A stretch of 64,000 bases of DNA from Prostheceraeus crozeri (Eukaryota > Platyhelminthes > Polycladida > Euryleptidae). The stretch covers positions 62,001-126,000 of the forward strand of contig CAJQUW010003182.1 of assembly GCA_907163375.1 (NCBI GenBank), read 5' to 3'. Both the position numbers and the translations under genes were made by a program. This document shows positions 34,737-44,829 of this stretch, piece by piece; the stretch's first letter is position 1, and every line of letters begins with the position of its first letter. The notes beneath the pieces are model-generated. The model had not been told where the DNA came from, ran no database searches, and was given only the letters and a program-made list of their open reading frames with translations.

Positions 34737-36239
34737 TTAGCAGTCACAGTATGAGCAAAATTCACTTAGATCAATTGATTTGAGTCTGTTCTTGAACATC
34801 ATGAAGGTTGGAGCTTTCACTATTGAATCGTTTAATGAATTCCATATTTTGATGACGCGAAAGAAAAACAATCCACTGAGACAGTTCGAATTAATTTTAA
34901 AGACTGGCACAATCTGACAGCTGTTACGTGATTGACCTCGAGTAATTTGAGAAGAAAGGTAGGTGGTAAAGAAAGAGTTGAGCGACAAGTCGAAATGATT
35001 GTAGTACAGTTTATACAAGAAGTACAAGTACAACAAAATGCGCCTATATTCTAGAGATTTTAATTTTAACAATTGTAATCTGTGAGAGTAGCTGTCATAC
35101 TTGATACCAGAGCGTTTACAGACGATGCGGGTGAAGAATCTCTGAACACGCTCAATACGAAAAATGTCGCGTTTGAGGTACGGTGAAAAGATTACACTTC
35201 CATATTCCAAGAGAGGGCGAACAAAGACAACAAAGGCTTTCATTAAGATACGAGAGTTGTGGCAAACGAAAGATTTTAGGATACAGTATGCTCTGGCATA
35301 TGCGATTGAGCTGATGCGCGCACAGTGATCACTAAATCTGAGATCTGATGAGATTAAAAAGCCCACGTCTTTCACAGTGACTGAATTTTTCAGGGATACG
35401 CTGTCGAGATGATAGTTGACGGAAGGAGCATATCGATCTCCAGCAGTAAACAGCAAGCTTTTTTGCATAGAAATCTTCAGTTGCCACGTTTTACACCAAT
35501 TATCAAATTTGAGAAGAGTATGTTTTAGGTCTGAAGATACTTGTGAAGAGGAGTTATAACTTCTGGTTGACATAAATTTCAAGTCATCAGCATAAAGGCG
35601 GGCTGAAGTCGATCCAACAAGGCAGTCAAACACGTCATTGACATAAAGAAGGAACAATACAGGTCCAAGAACAGAGCCTTGGGGTACGCCACTTGTAACA
35701 GCTACCGCGTCCGAAGTGATGGTGTTGATTATGACTTTCTGAGTTCGATTACATAGATAATTATTAATCCATTGGAGCAATTGACCATTGAAACCATAGC
35801 TTGAGAGTTTATGGAGAAGCTTAGGTATTGATACTATGTCGAAGCCCTTAGAGAAATCAATGTACACGCAATCGAAGCGATTATGGAGACTTAATGCAGA
35901 ACACATTTCGAATATCGAACTGAGCATGTGTGTAACTGTTGAACGTCGGGGAAGGAAGCCGTGCTGTTCCATGGATAAAAGCTTATGGCTCATTGTATAG
36001 GAATATATTTCATCGGAAATTACCCTTTCCATGACCTTACAACAGCCAGAGGTAAGTGAGATCGGGCGATAGCTATTGGGGGAAGAGGAGGATCCTTTGT
36101 TCTTAAAGACTGGACAGACTAGAGCTATTTTTCCAAGTAGATGGTAATTTGCCGGTTGACATGGATAGATCAAAAATGCAACTTGATGGGAATGCGAGAG
36201 TACTAGCAAGACGTCGAAGAATAAGTAGAGGGATATCAT
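34737..36239 (-). pseudogene. Reverse transcriptase of the non-LTR element
   Basis: A 500-residue open frame whose first 30 or so codons are out of frame with the true protein. It contains PVFKNKG and SYRPISLTSGCCKVMERV (motifs 1-2a), QHGFLPRRSTVTHML, DCVYIDFSKGFDIV (motif A; normally FDKAFD, here KGFD), TSGVPQGSVLGPVLFLLYVN (motif B), ARLYADDLKFM (catalytic YADD, motif C), KISMQKS, VGFLISSDLRFSDH and LLEYGSVIFSPY (thumb). It would perform target-primed reverse transcription in a complete element. All catalytic Asp residues remain. Confidence 0.92.
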
Positions 36240-36552
36240 CAGGAGTTTGTGATAATTTAGGCGGCAACCGTTCTAGAGCTCTTTCAACAATTTCCGGATT
36301 AAAATGAATGAAATCCAGAGATATTCCAGGATTCACTCGTTTAGGGAAGGGAGGTAAGGCACCATCGTCTGATGTGAAAACGGATGCAAAGTAAGCATTT
36401 AATAAGTTTGCTTTATCGAGGGTGTCAAAAATCATACTGTCATTTTCATTGCAGATGGGTGGAATTGTGCGACTACTTTTCGTTCGGCGCTTAGCATAGG
36501 CGTAAAATTTACGAATATCTCCACTCTGAGTTAGCTTCTCCTCTCTAAACAT
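36103..36552 (-). pseudogene. Linker between endonuclease and RT, non-LTR element
   Basis: 149 residues with KFYAYAKRRTKSS, LNAYFASVFTSD (the conserved LN-YF-SVFT block before non-LTR RTs) and LPSTWKNSS (normally P--WK-A-V-P-FK). It runs into the RT in another frame near 36110, so one indel separates them. Confidence 0.85.
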
Positions 36553-37052
36553 CGCTATTTGTTCTACTGCGTGATCATATTCTTGTGCAACTTCTTTATA
36601 TTTTGCGGAATTTTTCTTATAATATTTCTTCTTCTTAGCAAGGAGTTTCGTAGAATTTTCGGAGCTCTTGAGCGATACTTTTTTTCGGTAATTACAGGGA
36701 CATATTGTGCAATACAGCTATGTATAGTCAAAATAAAGAAATCCCACGCAGTTTCAACATCTACAGAACCATTCATGATAGGTGACCAGTTAATGCTGCT
36801 AAGGTACGTGGACATGCCATTGAAGTCTGCCTTATTGTAGTCGTAAAAACGACGAGTGGATTTCGGAGGACTAAGAGTGCTCGGTAACAGGATAGAGAAT
36901 TCAACAGACAATGATTAAGAAAAACAGAAATATTGATAAGACTTATCGATATTGTCTGCTCTTCGGCATAGCGCGATCTACCTTCTAGAGGCAATGACGA
37001 ATCAGAATCTTCTAACAATAAAGGAAATTATCTTGTAAGCATTGACCGGTAC

Positions 37053-38562
37053 TTATGAGTTATCTCCCCCCCCCCCACGTTCTCAAATTTGTCTTAAGTC
37101 CGTAGAAATGAATTAAATCGTCACAAAACTTTAAGGACACGTAAGTGATGCACGAGGATGTTTTCTAAGCACATACAAAAATTTGTGCAAATCGGACGAG
37201 CGCTTTTTGAATTAGAGGCGATAACTTGAAGTGTAGCGATGTCTGTAGCTTGATCTGACTTCTTCTGAACTCATCATCTGAGCAGAAAGTACTTGATGTC
37301 ATAAAGTCTTTCTCGACAGCTTGTGAAGTGATGATGACCAGGCCACCACATCCCTTACATAAACCTTTTTAACTTAAAAAAGGTGTAGCAAGTTAGTGGT
37401 CGTGGGAAGATTTCAAATAGCAGTGGATGAGACAAAGAGGGAGAGAGAACAGTGCACACACGAGAAACAATAGTGCGTCGAACAGACATCGTCAGATCAA
37501 GCTGCTAACATCGCTGCACTTCACGTTATCGTCCATAACGGTGAGTGCAGGGGTCATCAAAAATTAATTGAACCTCAATTAATTGATTGCGCTGAATTTC
37601 ATTTATCAATTAATTTATTGTATTCAACTCAATATCAATTAATTGATTGTTTTCAATTCCAATTATCAATTAATTGATTGCTGTATGTCCCAATATCAAT
37701 TGATTGATTGATTCATAATCAATTAATTGGTTCAATTATTTTATCAAGTTTCACTCCATTGTAATATATAGCATTACAATTTACCTAAGATTTTCACTTC
37801 TTCCTGCGCATCCACTATACAAAATCATTCTGCTGACTCAATCTGACACCTCTCAACTCTCTGATCTACTGCATATTCTTCAACATGATTGCCCTCTCTT
37901 GTCAAGCTTCGAAAGTCATTATCCATGGACAACTAGATAATATAGGGGGAGGGTCAAAGCTGAGAGTTCATAAAACGATGATAATTATTGAAATCTGAAT
38001 CAATAAAATCAGTGAACATCAAAACTATGGGGATGCACAATGATCATACAATATTAATACCGGCATTTTAACTGATTGAATCGAGTTCCAATATGAATAC
38101 AATTATTCTAGGCTAACTCTATTTTAAAAAAAATATAGGCCTACATGTTTTTCCATTGACTAATTAATAATTACGATCAGTTAATTGATAAATTAAATTA
38201 TCAATTAATTGATTGGGTACATTTCAATATCAATTAATTGATTGTCTGTAATTCCAATTACAAATTAATTGATTGCCCAAGAGTCCAATAACAATTAATT
38301 GATTGGTCAAACTTTCAATTAAAATTAATTGATTGGTAAAAATATCAATTACAATTAATTGATTGGACTGAGCAATTTAATTGCAATCAATTTTTGATGA
38401 CCCCTGGGTGAGTGATGCAAAAAGTACATGTCCAATCTGTACAAAATTTTCTATGTGTGTAGAAAATATGCGTAAATACGTCTACCTGAAGTTCGGTGAC
38501 GATTGATAAATTTTTGCAGATTTTAGATAAATTTAAAAACCTGGGGGGAGATAACTCATAAA
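37053..38562. mobile_element. Foldback DNA element with long degenerate inverted ends
   Basis: Ends are TTATGAGTTATCTCCCCCC (37053) and its inverse (to 38562). The arms are about 200 bp and degenerate: a second strongly paired block GATAACTTGAAGTGTAGCGA (37213-37232) matches inverted sequence at about 37500-37530. The right arm is split by the hAT MITE at 37548-38406. Without the MITE the element is about 650 bp. No transposase and no convincing target duplication. The poly-C/poly-G run at the ends may be unstable. Confidence 0.65.
37548..38406. mobile_element. hAT-type MITE with subterminal AATTAATTGATTG repeats
   Basis: Termini CAGGGGTCATCAAAAATT are inverted, and a perfect 8-bp target duplication GGTGAGTG flanks it (37540-37547 and 38407-38414), diagnostic of hAT integration. 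Both subterminal regions contain many copies of AATTAATTGATTG spaced about 30-45 bp, of the kind bound by hAT transposases. The 859-bp element has no ORF. It interrupts the right arm of the foldback element. Confidence 0.9.
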
Positions 38563-38616
38563 TGATGTAATGTTAAGGCACTATCACCCGTAGTTAAATG
38601 AATAATTCATTTTCGC

Positions 38617-39243
38617 TTCACTTTCTGCCTTAGCCTACCCTCAATCTGTACTTAATAAGTCCTTGTACAAGGCTAAATCCTCATTTTATAAACCAAACCC
38701 TCGTTCTGACTCTGATTCCTTCTATTCGCGTTTTTGTGTCCCATATGTTCCGTCATTGAATACTCGCACTCAATCTTTGCTTCGCTCGCACCTGAATTGT
38801 AATGTTAGCTTTTCCTATCTTAATAAGATTAAGTCTGTTGTGGTTTCCAATGCCCCCAAGGTCGTTCCTTCTTCTGGCGTTTATCGCATTGATTGCAATG
38901 ACTGCAATAAATTTTACATAGGTGAATCCGGTCGTTCTTTGAACGTTCGGATTAAAGAGCACAAGTATGATATTCCCAATCATAACATGAACAATGCTTT
39001 ATATGTGCATTCTGTAAATAATGACCATTCCTTTAATTTTGATAGCGCCCGCTTGATTTATCCCTGCAATGACCTCCATGCTAGAAAAGTGTTAGAATCA
39101 TCTGGAATAAGATCGCATCCCGACAATGTTGTCAATCTCAATTCCGGCCTCATTAATGTAAATACTCATGTTGCTAATCTCGTTGTGTCATATATCTATT
39201 ATGTTATGTTGATCATTTGCATGCTTCAGTTCGAATTTTTGTA
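38617..39243 (+). pseudogene. PLE C-terminal region with GIY-YIG endonuclease
   Basis: The open frame extends upstream of the first start (LAYPQSVLNKSL) and then encodes a linker and the GIY-YIG domain: SGVYRIDCNDCNKFYIGESG with the following SLNVRIKEHKYD (Arg of the catalytic core), then NNALYVHSVNNDHSFNFD. This is the endonuclease that nicks target DNA in Penelope-like retroelements. The RT is lost by 5' truncation next to the foldback element. A 142-bp 3' segment carrying a hammerhead-like fold overlaps the end of the frame. Confidence 0.9.
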
Positions 39244-39351
39244 ATATAATTCAGTTGCCCGTGAGAAGCCTGGAACACAGGTGAAACCGGTTTGGGCTAC
39301 AAAATTGTGCTTTTTCTTTTTGCCTTCTGCGTGGGTTACTATTTGTCGTAT
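39210..39351 (+). repeat. 142-bp direct repeat, copy 1 (PLE 3' end)
   Basis: Starts TGATCATTTGCATGCTTC and appears identical base for base to 39507-39648. It covers the end of the PLE ORF and the 3' UTR with a hammerhead-like fold. Possibly a pseudo-LTR or a tandem truncated copy. Confidence 0.9.
39257..39297 (+). ncRNA. Hammerhead-like fold, PLE 3' UTR
   Basis: Stem I GCCC/GGGC, seven-base core GTGAGAA (consensus CTGANGA), stem II GCCTG-GAACA-CAGGT, GAAA and palindromic ACCGGT, then T-T. Core positions 3 and 8 are G and A, so catalysis is doubtful. The architecture is clear. An identical copy lies at 39554-39594. Confidence 0.5.
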
Positions 39352-39436
39352 ATATATATACGTAGTGACTCAGGAGTCAAAGGGCTCTCACGCCGTCCAC
39401 TGATCCCACAAGTGTTGAGAAGAAAAGACAAATGTG

Positions 39437-39475
39437 GTGGAGACTAGTTTCGGATTTAATCCTTTATCAATCCAC
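39437..39475 (-). ncRNA. Hammerhead-like fold (minus) between the 142-bp repeats
   Basis: Minus strand: stem I GTGGA/TCCAC, core TTGATAA, an extra A, stem II GGAT-TAA-ATCC, GAAA, palindromic ACTAGT and cleavage-site C. Positions 3 and 8 are T and A instead of C and G, a compensatory pair. Confidence 0.5.
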
Positions 39476-39506
39476 TGCACTTGACACGAAAAGACACAAT
39501 CAGATC

Positions 39507-39648
39507 TGATCATTTGCATGCTTCAGTTCGAATTTTTGTAATATAATTCAGTTGCCCGTGAGAAGCCTGGAACACAGGTGAAACCGGTTTGGGCTACAAA
39601 ATTGTGCTTTTTCTTTTTGCCTTCTGCGTGGGTTACTATTTGTCGTAT
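39507..39648 (+). repeat. 142-bp direct repeat, copy 2
   Basis: Second copy of 39210-39351 at an offset of 297 bases; includes hammerhead-like fold 39554-39594. Confidence 0.9.
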
Positions 39649-40714
39649 CAGTGGCGTCTTCTCCGTACCTGCGAGGCCTTCGGCGCATCCTCAAAAATTA
39701 TTTGCCAACATTTATAAAAATGAAAAGTGTCATCATTCATTTAAATTCGATAGCTTCTCGTGATAGCTTCCGTCTCAAAATCAGACGCTCAACCTCAAGA
39801 GTGAACAGTTTTTCAGCACGTGCTTGAATCACAGCTGTTTTCTTCGAACAATTAGACACACAAGCTAGTCGTGTGTTCAGACGGAGCACTGATGTTCAGA
39901 CAGCGAAAGAGAGTCGTGTGCGTGTGAGGCAGTAAGCGCACGCGCCCGCGTAAATATTGGCTTTCCCGATGGACATGATGCTTTGCCTTCTCCAATTTTT
40001 GCAATGAAATTCTACACAATTCTTGATCGAGGCGCGGTGCCTAAATATAGTAAGGGAAGCGCAACCCAATTGTTCCTAGCTTCGCTTAATGTGAGAGAAG
40101 CCAATACGTCAACAGTGGCAGATGGATGACGCTCAGACAAGACTGCGATCAGATGATGAGCGTTCTCCAATGAATGCAGAGTAATGCATCTGACTCCAAC
40201 ACCCAGATTCGGTAGAATTCAAAAATTTGTTTTTATGTGATTGATGTGACGCTATGTTTAGTGCTGCAGATGAGATCATAACCACGCCTTTCGTCCCACG
40301 GGAATATACTGAAAAGATGACAATCGGCAAGCAAGGTAGGCCAACACCTGATATGAAATTGAAATTACTCATACAGAAAGAAATAAGAAATACACAAGAC
40401 ATTTTAATTCATCAAAATTTCAAACATGTGAGTGGCTGACCGGCCGTCAAAAACACAAGAAACTGTTCGCCTTGCCTCCTTTTTTCTCGAGAAAATGTGG
40501 TCTGGACAGAGAGGGGATATAGTGATCTCAGCTCCTTGAGTAAGGCGGTTAAGTGACATGAGCAATCACTTCTCATGTGCACTTTCATGGTCGGAAAATT
40601 GTTATTAAAAATTCAGCTTTTATGAAAATTAACGTTGTAACAGAAAAGTGCTTTGTATAGAAATAGTATCCCAATGCCGAGTGAAGGCCTATGGTCAGGG
40701 AGCACGCGACGCCA

Positions 40715-40717
<3 letters not shown>
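39649..40717. other. Non-coding stretch, nothing recognised
   Basis: A GC-raised patch at about 39828-39955 and a short plus frame at 40254-40439 have no recognised similarity. Confidence 0.4.

Positions 40718-40794
<77 letters not shown>
40718..40794. repeat. (TA)n microsatellite, 77 bp
   Basis: Uninterrupted alternating A-T immediately upstream of the truncated PLE. Its length may be wrong in any assembly. Confidence 0.98.
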
Positions 40795-40795
<1 letters not shown>

Positions 40796-40796
<1 letters not shown>

Positions 40797-41803
40797 TGGA
40801 CGGTATGGCCATGGGTTCAAACCTTGGCCCTACCATGGCTGCCTTCGCTCTAGATATGATCGAAAGCAATTTTTGTAAGTACGACGGCACATTGCCATTC
40901 TTCTATCGTCGATTTGTTGACGATTGTTTTGTCATTTTTCGCAACAGTAATGAAGCCAAAAGCTTTTTGAACTTTGTCAATAGTTTGGATGATAACATCC
41001 AATTTACCATGGAAGAGAGTATTAATAATTGTATCACATTTTTGGATACCGAAGTGACTCTCCAATCAAAAAATTTCAAGATAGATTTTCACATAAAATC
41101 GACCAATACAGGAGTTTATACTCCATACTTTGCCTATGCTCCAGACAAATACAAATTGTCCGCCATTCGGTCTTTATTGTTTCGCGCTTCTAAAATCTGT
41201 TCTGATGAGACTCTTTTTCAGTCTGCATCTAAAAAGATTTCTGATATTTTCATAAGTAATGGTTTCCCTGATGAAAAAATAAATCAGATAATGAAAGAAA
41301 TTGATAAAAAGAGGACAGTCGTGCAACAAGAGATCCCTGACAAAGACAGAAGCAAAAATATTATTTATTGGCCAGTTCCGTTCATTCGAGAGGGCGTCAA
41401 AGAATTAAATAACAGAATTCACAACATCAACCAAAGTCTCTCAAATACAGAGATCAGACCCGCGTACAAAACTTTCAAACTTCAAAACTTTTTTCAAAAT
41501 AAAGATAGTATTTCTGATGGATTGAAAGCCAACATTGTTTACCAATACAGTTGTGACCGCTGTTCGATGCGGTATATTGGCGCATCCAAAAGACATTTAA
41601 ATACCCGTATTAGCGAGCATCTTAGAGGCTACCCAACTCCCACTGAAGTTTCGATGCATGAACATGCACCGAAATATGAAAACTTTAGAATTCTAGGTCG
41701 TTACAAAATTCCATTCATTCTTGAAACTATAATCATGAATCAAAACAAAGATTGCCTCTCGAATGAACGAAAAGGTTCATATCAATTGTCTCTAGATTTA
41801 TGA
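40796..41803 (+). pseudogene. PLE RT C-terminal half plus GIY-YIG endonuclease
   Basis: 335 residues, uninterrupted but 5'-truncated at RT motif B: GMAMGSNLGPTMAAFALD. Next come FYRRFVDDCFVIF (motif C with catalytic DD), NNCITFLDTEVTLQ, KSTNTGVYTPYF, and a thumb and linker with ISDIFISNGFPDEKI and IYWPVPFIREGVKELNNRI. The C-terminus is a GIY-YIG nuclease: YQYSCDRCSMRYIGASKRHL, with NTRISEH holding the catalytic Arg. In a full element the protein would reverse-transcribe the PLE RNA and nick the target. Motif A and the N-terminus are missing, replaced by a (TA)n tract. Confidence 0.95.
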
Positions 41804-41962
41804 AATTACATGAAAGGTGACGAAATGACATGCATGACGTCAGTGGCATGTGACATGCAATTAATGACGTATTTTATCGTGTTTTAGTTGTGTTAATGTT
41901 GAAAATGAATTGTAGATAGCAAGTATGTAAATGATGTGTACAGATGTTTGTAACTCTTTTTA

Positions 41963-42004
41963 CCGCTGAAGATGATGTGATAAAAAACATCGAAACTAGT
42001 CCGG
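41963..42004 (+). ncRNA. Hammerhead-like ribozyme motif, PLE 3' UTR
   Basis: Stem I CCG/CGG, canonical core CTGAAGA (41966-41972), one extra T, stem II GATGT/ACATC (loop GATAAAAA), GAAA, palindromic ACTAGT stem III and C at the cleavage site (42001). All catalytic core bases match the type I consensus. Stem I is short and the extra T after the core is unusual. It sits 160 bases after the GIY-YIG stop, as expected for PLE hammerheads. Confidence 0.6.
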
Positions 42005-42117
42005 AAAGCTGTGCTTTTTCTTTTACATGAAATATATATATATATATATTGATGATGAATTTCGCCATTGACCGGTAGAATAAATAAATAAAAAGAAAGA
42101 CGAGGCCAATAAAGACT

Positions 42118-42846
42118 ATGCCACCCTTGCATAGTTGTCATATGCTACCATGGGACAGCCATGTACCCTTGTCTAGAAAAGTCAACCTTCTTAAATCTGA
42201 GAATCTTAGAGCTCACCGAAATTGTTCACGTTTCATCAATCTTTTGGATGCTATAACTTTTATCAAAAACAGATTTCGAAATAACGGGTATCCTGATTCG
42301 ATCATCGATAAGTATGTCAACACAGAGAAACCTAAGGTGAAACAACAACGAAATGATAGAAATAAAATCTTCCTTAAAATTCCATTCATAAACGAAATTC
42401 AAGCTAGAAAAGTTCGAGATGAATTGAGAAAAATAACTGTAGCCAAAATCATACCATCTTTTGTAACACCCAAATCGTTGACGAGACAATTAAGAACGAC
42501 ATATAATTCCCCGTGTCATAACAACTGCTATTGTAACAACGAGAATATTTGCCTTATGAAAAATACGGTTTATCAATTAAAATGCAACATTTGTAATGAA
42601 TTATATATTGGCGAATCTCAATGTACTATAAGAAGAAGAATACATCAACATCTTACTATGAAAGAAAGGAATGTGTATAAACATTTCAAAAGTAAGCACG
42701 CCTCCATCTGTTTAACATCTGATAAGCTCAAAATGTTAGTGCTCCAACACAATTTTTCCAACAGCTATGAACGAAAGACAGCAGAGAAATATTACATCAA
42801 AGTGAATTCACCAGCTATGAATGTAATGCTCAACCAAAATCCATAG
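42118..42846 (+). pseudogene. Second PLE lineage: RT thumb, linker, GIY-YIG
   Basis: An intact 242-codon frame, different in sequence from the neighbour at 40796. It has a thumb-like FRNNGYPDSIIDKYV, FLKIPFINEIQARKV, a Cys-rich linker (PCHNNCYCNNENIC) and the GIY-YIG domain TVYQLKCNICNELYIGESQ with TIRRRIHQHL. The YxDD region is absent. It begins about 65 bases after the (TA)n at the end of the previous PLE, in the same orientation. A block ending GCCGAAATATTGTC near 42930 resembles a decayed hammerhead. Confidence 0.9.
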
Positions 42847-43718
42847 ATGTATAAATTTTTTATTCAAATTTTGTATGTAAATGTGTTGATAGAATTCTTT
42901 TTACCATCAGACTTGTAAAAGAGACAGCCGAAATATTGTCATAATAAGATCTTATCTTTGGCCTTCTCTTTCTTTATATATATATATATATTCAATAAAA
43001 ACAATATGAAATTGAACTACTGCAGTGTTAACAATATGAAAACATTATAAAAAGTCACAACACAAAGATTTTTAACAAATCATCAAAAGCAGAGGAAGCT
43101 ACAAACAAGAAGCAAATTGTAATTGCAGAAACAAAAATGAATGCCCATTAGATGACAATTGCTTCGCACAATGTATCTTCTACAAAGCTGCAGTAGCCTA
43201 ACAATCAAAAGAAACTACCTACTACGGCATGTGTGAGGGTGACTTCAAAGGCCGATATGATAATCACTAAGTCATTTAACAACAAGCGATATAAAAATGA
43301 AACATCGTTGTCACAATACATATGGTCACTGAAAAATAGAATATTGGAAGGTGATGTTGCAGTCTATGTCTATCAGAAAAATATCACATCATCGCTGCCA
43401 ATTCTGAAACACTTATAAACAAGAAAACTGAAATAATATCAAAATATAGTCATCGACGAAAATTTCTGTTGTCCACTCTTACATCATACACTATCATAAA
43501 GATTTGAAATTTGTATAACCATGATTTTGTGAATTGACTTCCTTTTTATATATTGTTGTCTGATGATCGGAGGCATTTATGTCATCTGTGAAAATTTACG
43601 TAATAACAATATGCACTCGTAAATGATCCAGCTGAAATTTTATTATATATATTCTAATATATTATTATTATTATTCTATTATTTTATTATATATATTATA
43701 TATATACGAGTATGTATA
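42847..43718. other. Non-coding stretch with TA-rich microsatellites
   Basis: Short (TA)n runs at about 42977-42991 and 43640-43710. No coding feature supported. Confidence 0.5.
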
Positions 43719-43747
43719 TATTTATCAAATCTCAACAGATGTAACCA

Positions 43748-43789
43748 CCACGAGACATGTTTCGGCCTGTTGGGCCTCATCAGTCGTGG
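43748..43789 (-). ncRNA. Hammerhead ribozyme motif (minus arm)
   Basis: Mirror copy of the motif at 43904-43945: same six-base stem I, CTGATGA core, GGCC stem II, GAAA, ACATGT and C. Confidence 0.75.
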
Positions 43790-43903
43790 GTAGGTTTGAA
43801 CCAGCGACGTTGGAGGACCATCTCAACAGATGGTCCGGTGGCCTTGTGGTTGGAGGGTATGCTTGCACGTCCTCTACCTCCAACGTCGCTGGATCAAACC
43901 TAC

Positions 43904-43945
43904 CCACGACTGATGAGGCCCAACAGGCCGAAACATGTCTCGTGG
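43904..43945 (+). ncRNA. Hammerhead ribozyme motif (plus arm)
   Basis: Stem I CCACGA (43904-43909) pairs perfectly with TCGTGG (43940-43945). The core CTGATGA (43910-43916) is canonical. Stem II is GGCC-CAACA-GGCC, followed by GAAA (43930-43933). Stem III is the palindrome ACATGT (43933-43938), followed by C (43939), so predicted cleavage falls after GTC. Every universally required core base is present. The two-base-pair stem III is the minimal type described in PLE and retrozyme hammerheads, where cleavage is favoured in dimeric transcripts because the palindrome pairs between units. Confidence 0.8.
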
Positions 43946-43975
43946 TGGTTACATATGTTGAGATTTGATAAATTT

Positions 43976-44829
43976 ATCAATTGCCAGGTTACTTGTCTAA
44001 ATATATATAATATATATATATTAGGGTGGTCCACAAATATATAGCAAAAAATAAAAGTTCGAAAAGTCGATTTCTCACCCCCGCCTTTTGTGACCGTTGG
44101 TATGAAAGCATCTCATGCAAATTTTCAGCCAGATAGGGCAAAATTTTCTGGTGCCCCAACTGCCTTGAAGTTAGTCAATTTTGACAAAATTCCCTATTTT
44201 TATACTACTTACGAAATGTTGTTTCAATTACCCGGTAATCGAAATTCGTTTAAGTGTTCAATATTCATGAATTGAGTTTTTCAATACTTTCGAAGTTTGT
44301 TTATATAAAAAACTGTTGTTATGTATCTTTGAATAGTTTAAATTGAAACACTTTCTCTGGTTTTTCAACAAGCAAATCATCGGATAGTTAATATCAATTG
44401 GTAAGTGTTGATTGATTGACTTAATTCTTGCTTTATAAATGTATCAATTACTGTCTTTAGATACATAAATGTTAATGCTCGGATTAATGCTAGTTAGTCA
44501 ATTTGATAATCGTCAGGTTCTTAATAAATTTACAGAATATAGCCTATTGACAATATCAGATGTTTGCAATATTATACTAACATGACAGCTGCATATGTAG
44601 TTCATATAAACACGTGCATATAAAAAAATTAAGTGGTTTTCATGATTTGTCTACGTGTCTAGGTCTACGTGTAGGCCTATATTTGATATCAAGAACTAGT
44701 AGTTATTAAGCGGCAGCTTTCAAAGTCTTATGCTGCTAAAAATACAGGAAAAGATTGCAATGCAAGATTCGAAGCACTGTGATGTATATGTAAATCATTT
44801 TTTCTTAAAACTTATATTGAATCCTGGTC
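43976..44829. other. Non-coding stretch, nothing firmly recognised
   Basis: TA-rich to 44022, then TAGGGTGGTCCACAAATAT, which looks like a DNA-transposon terminus, but no inverted partner was found. Confidence 0.4.

Larger units (their letters stand above)
34686..37025 (-). mobile_element. 5'-truncated jockey/CR1-type non-LTR retrotransposon
   Basis: The element keeps the end of an AP-endonuclease-like domain (an NHCLLSVEFSI segment near 36920, normally SDH-L), a linker (36911-36564 and 36552-36103) and most of the RT (36239-34737). Frame changes near 36556 and 36110-36240 break the ORF. The 5' part, including ORF1 and the endonuclease core, is lost at about 37025, where the foldback element begins. 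The 3' UTR is short with no clear tail. Confidence 0.9.
43719..43975. repeat. Palindromic tRNA-headed SINE with two hammerhead ribozymes
   Basis: Two arms (about 43719-43817 and 43873-43975) are near-perfect inverse copies around a 55-base loop with the box A-like segment GGTGGCCTTGTGGTTGGAGG. Each arm has GGTAGGTTTGAACCAGCGAC or its inverse (decayed box B), then a complete hammerhead, then the family tail (GAGATTTGATAAATTTATC). The element is flanked by TA-rich sequence. The unit structure matches the single-arm copies at 3378 and 23417, where box B is better preserved. Confidence 0.9.

Noticed and set aside
40585-40890. Long open frames reading through the (TA)n tract
   Set aside because: Alternating Ile-Tyr translation of a microsatellite on either strand. 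Not a protein.
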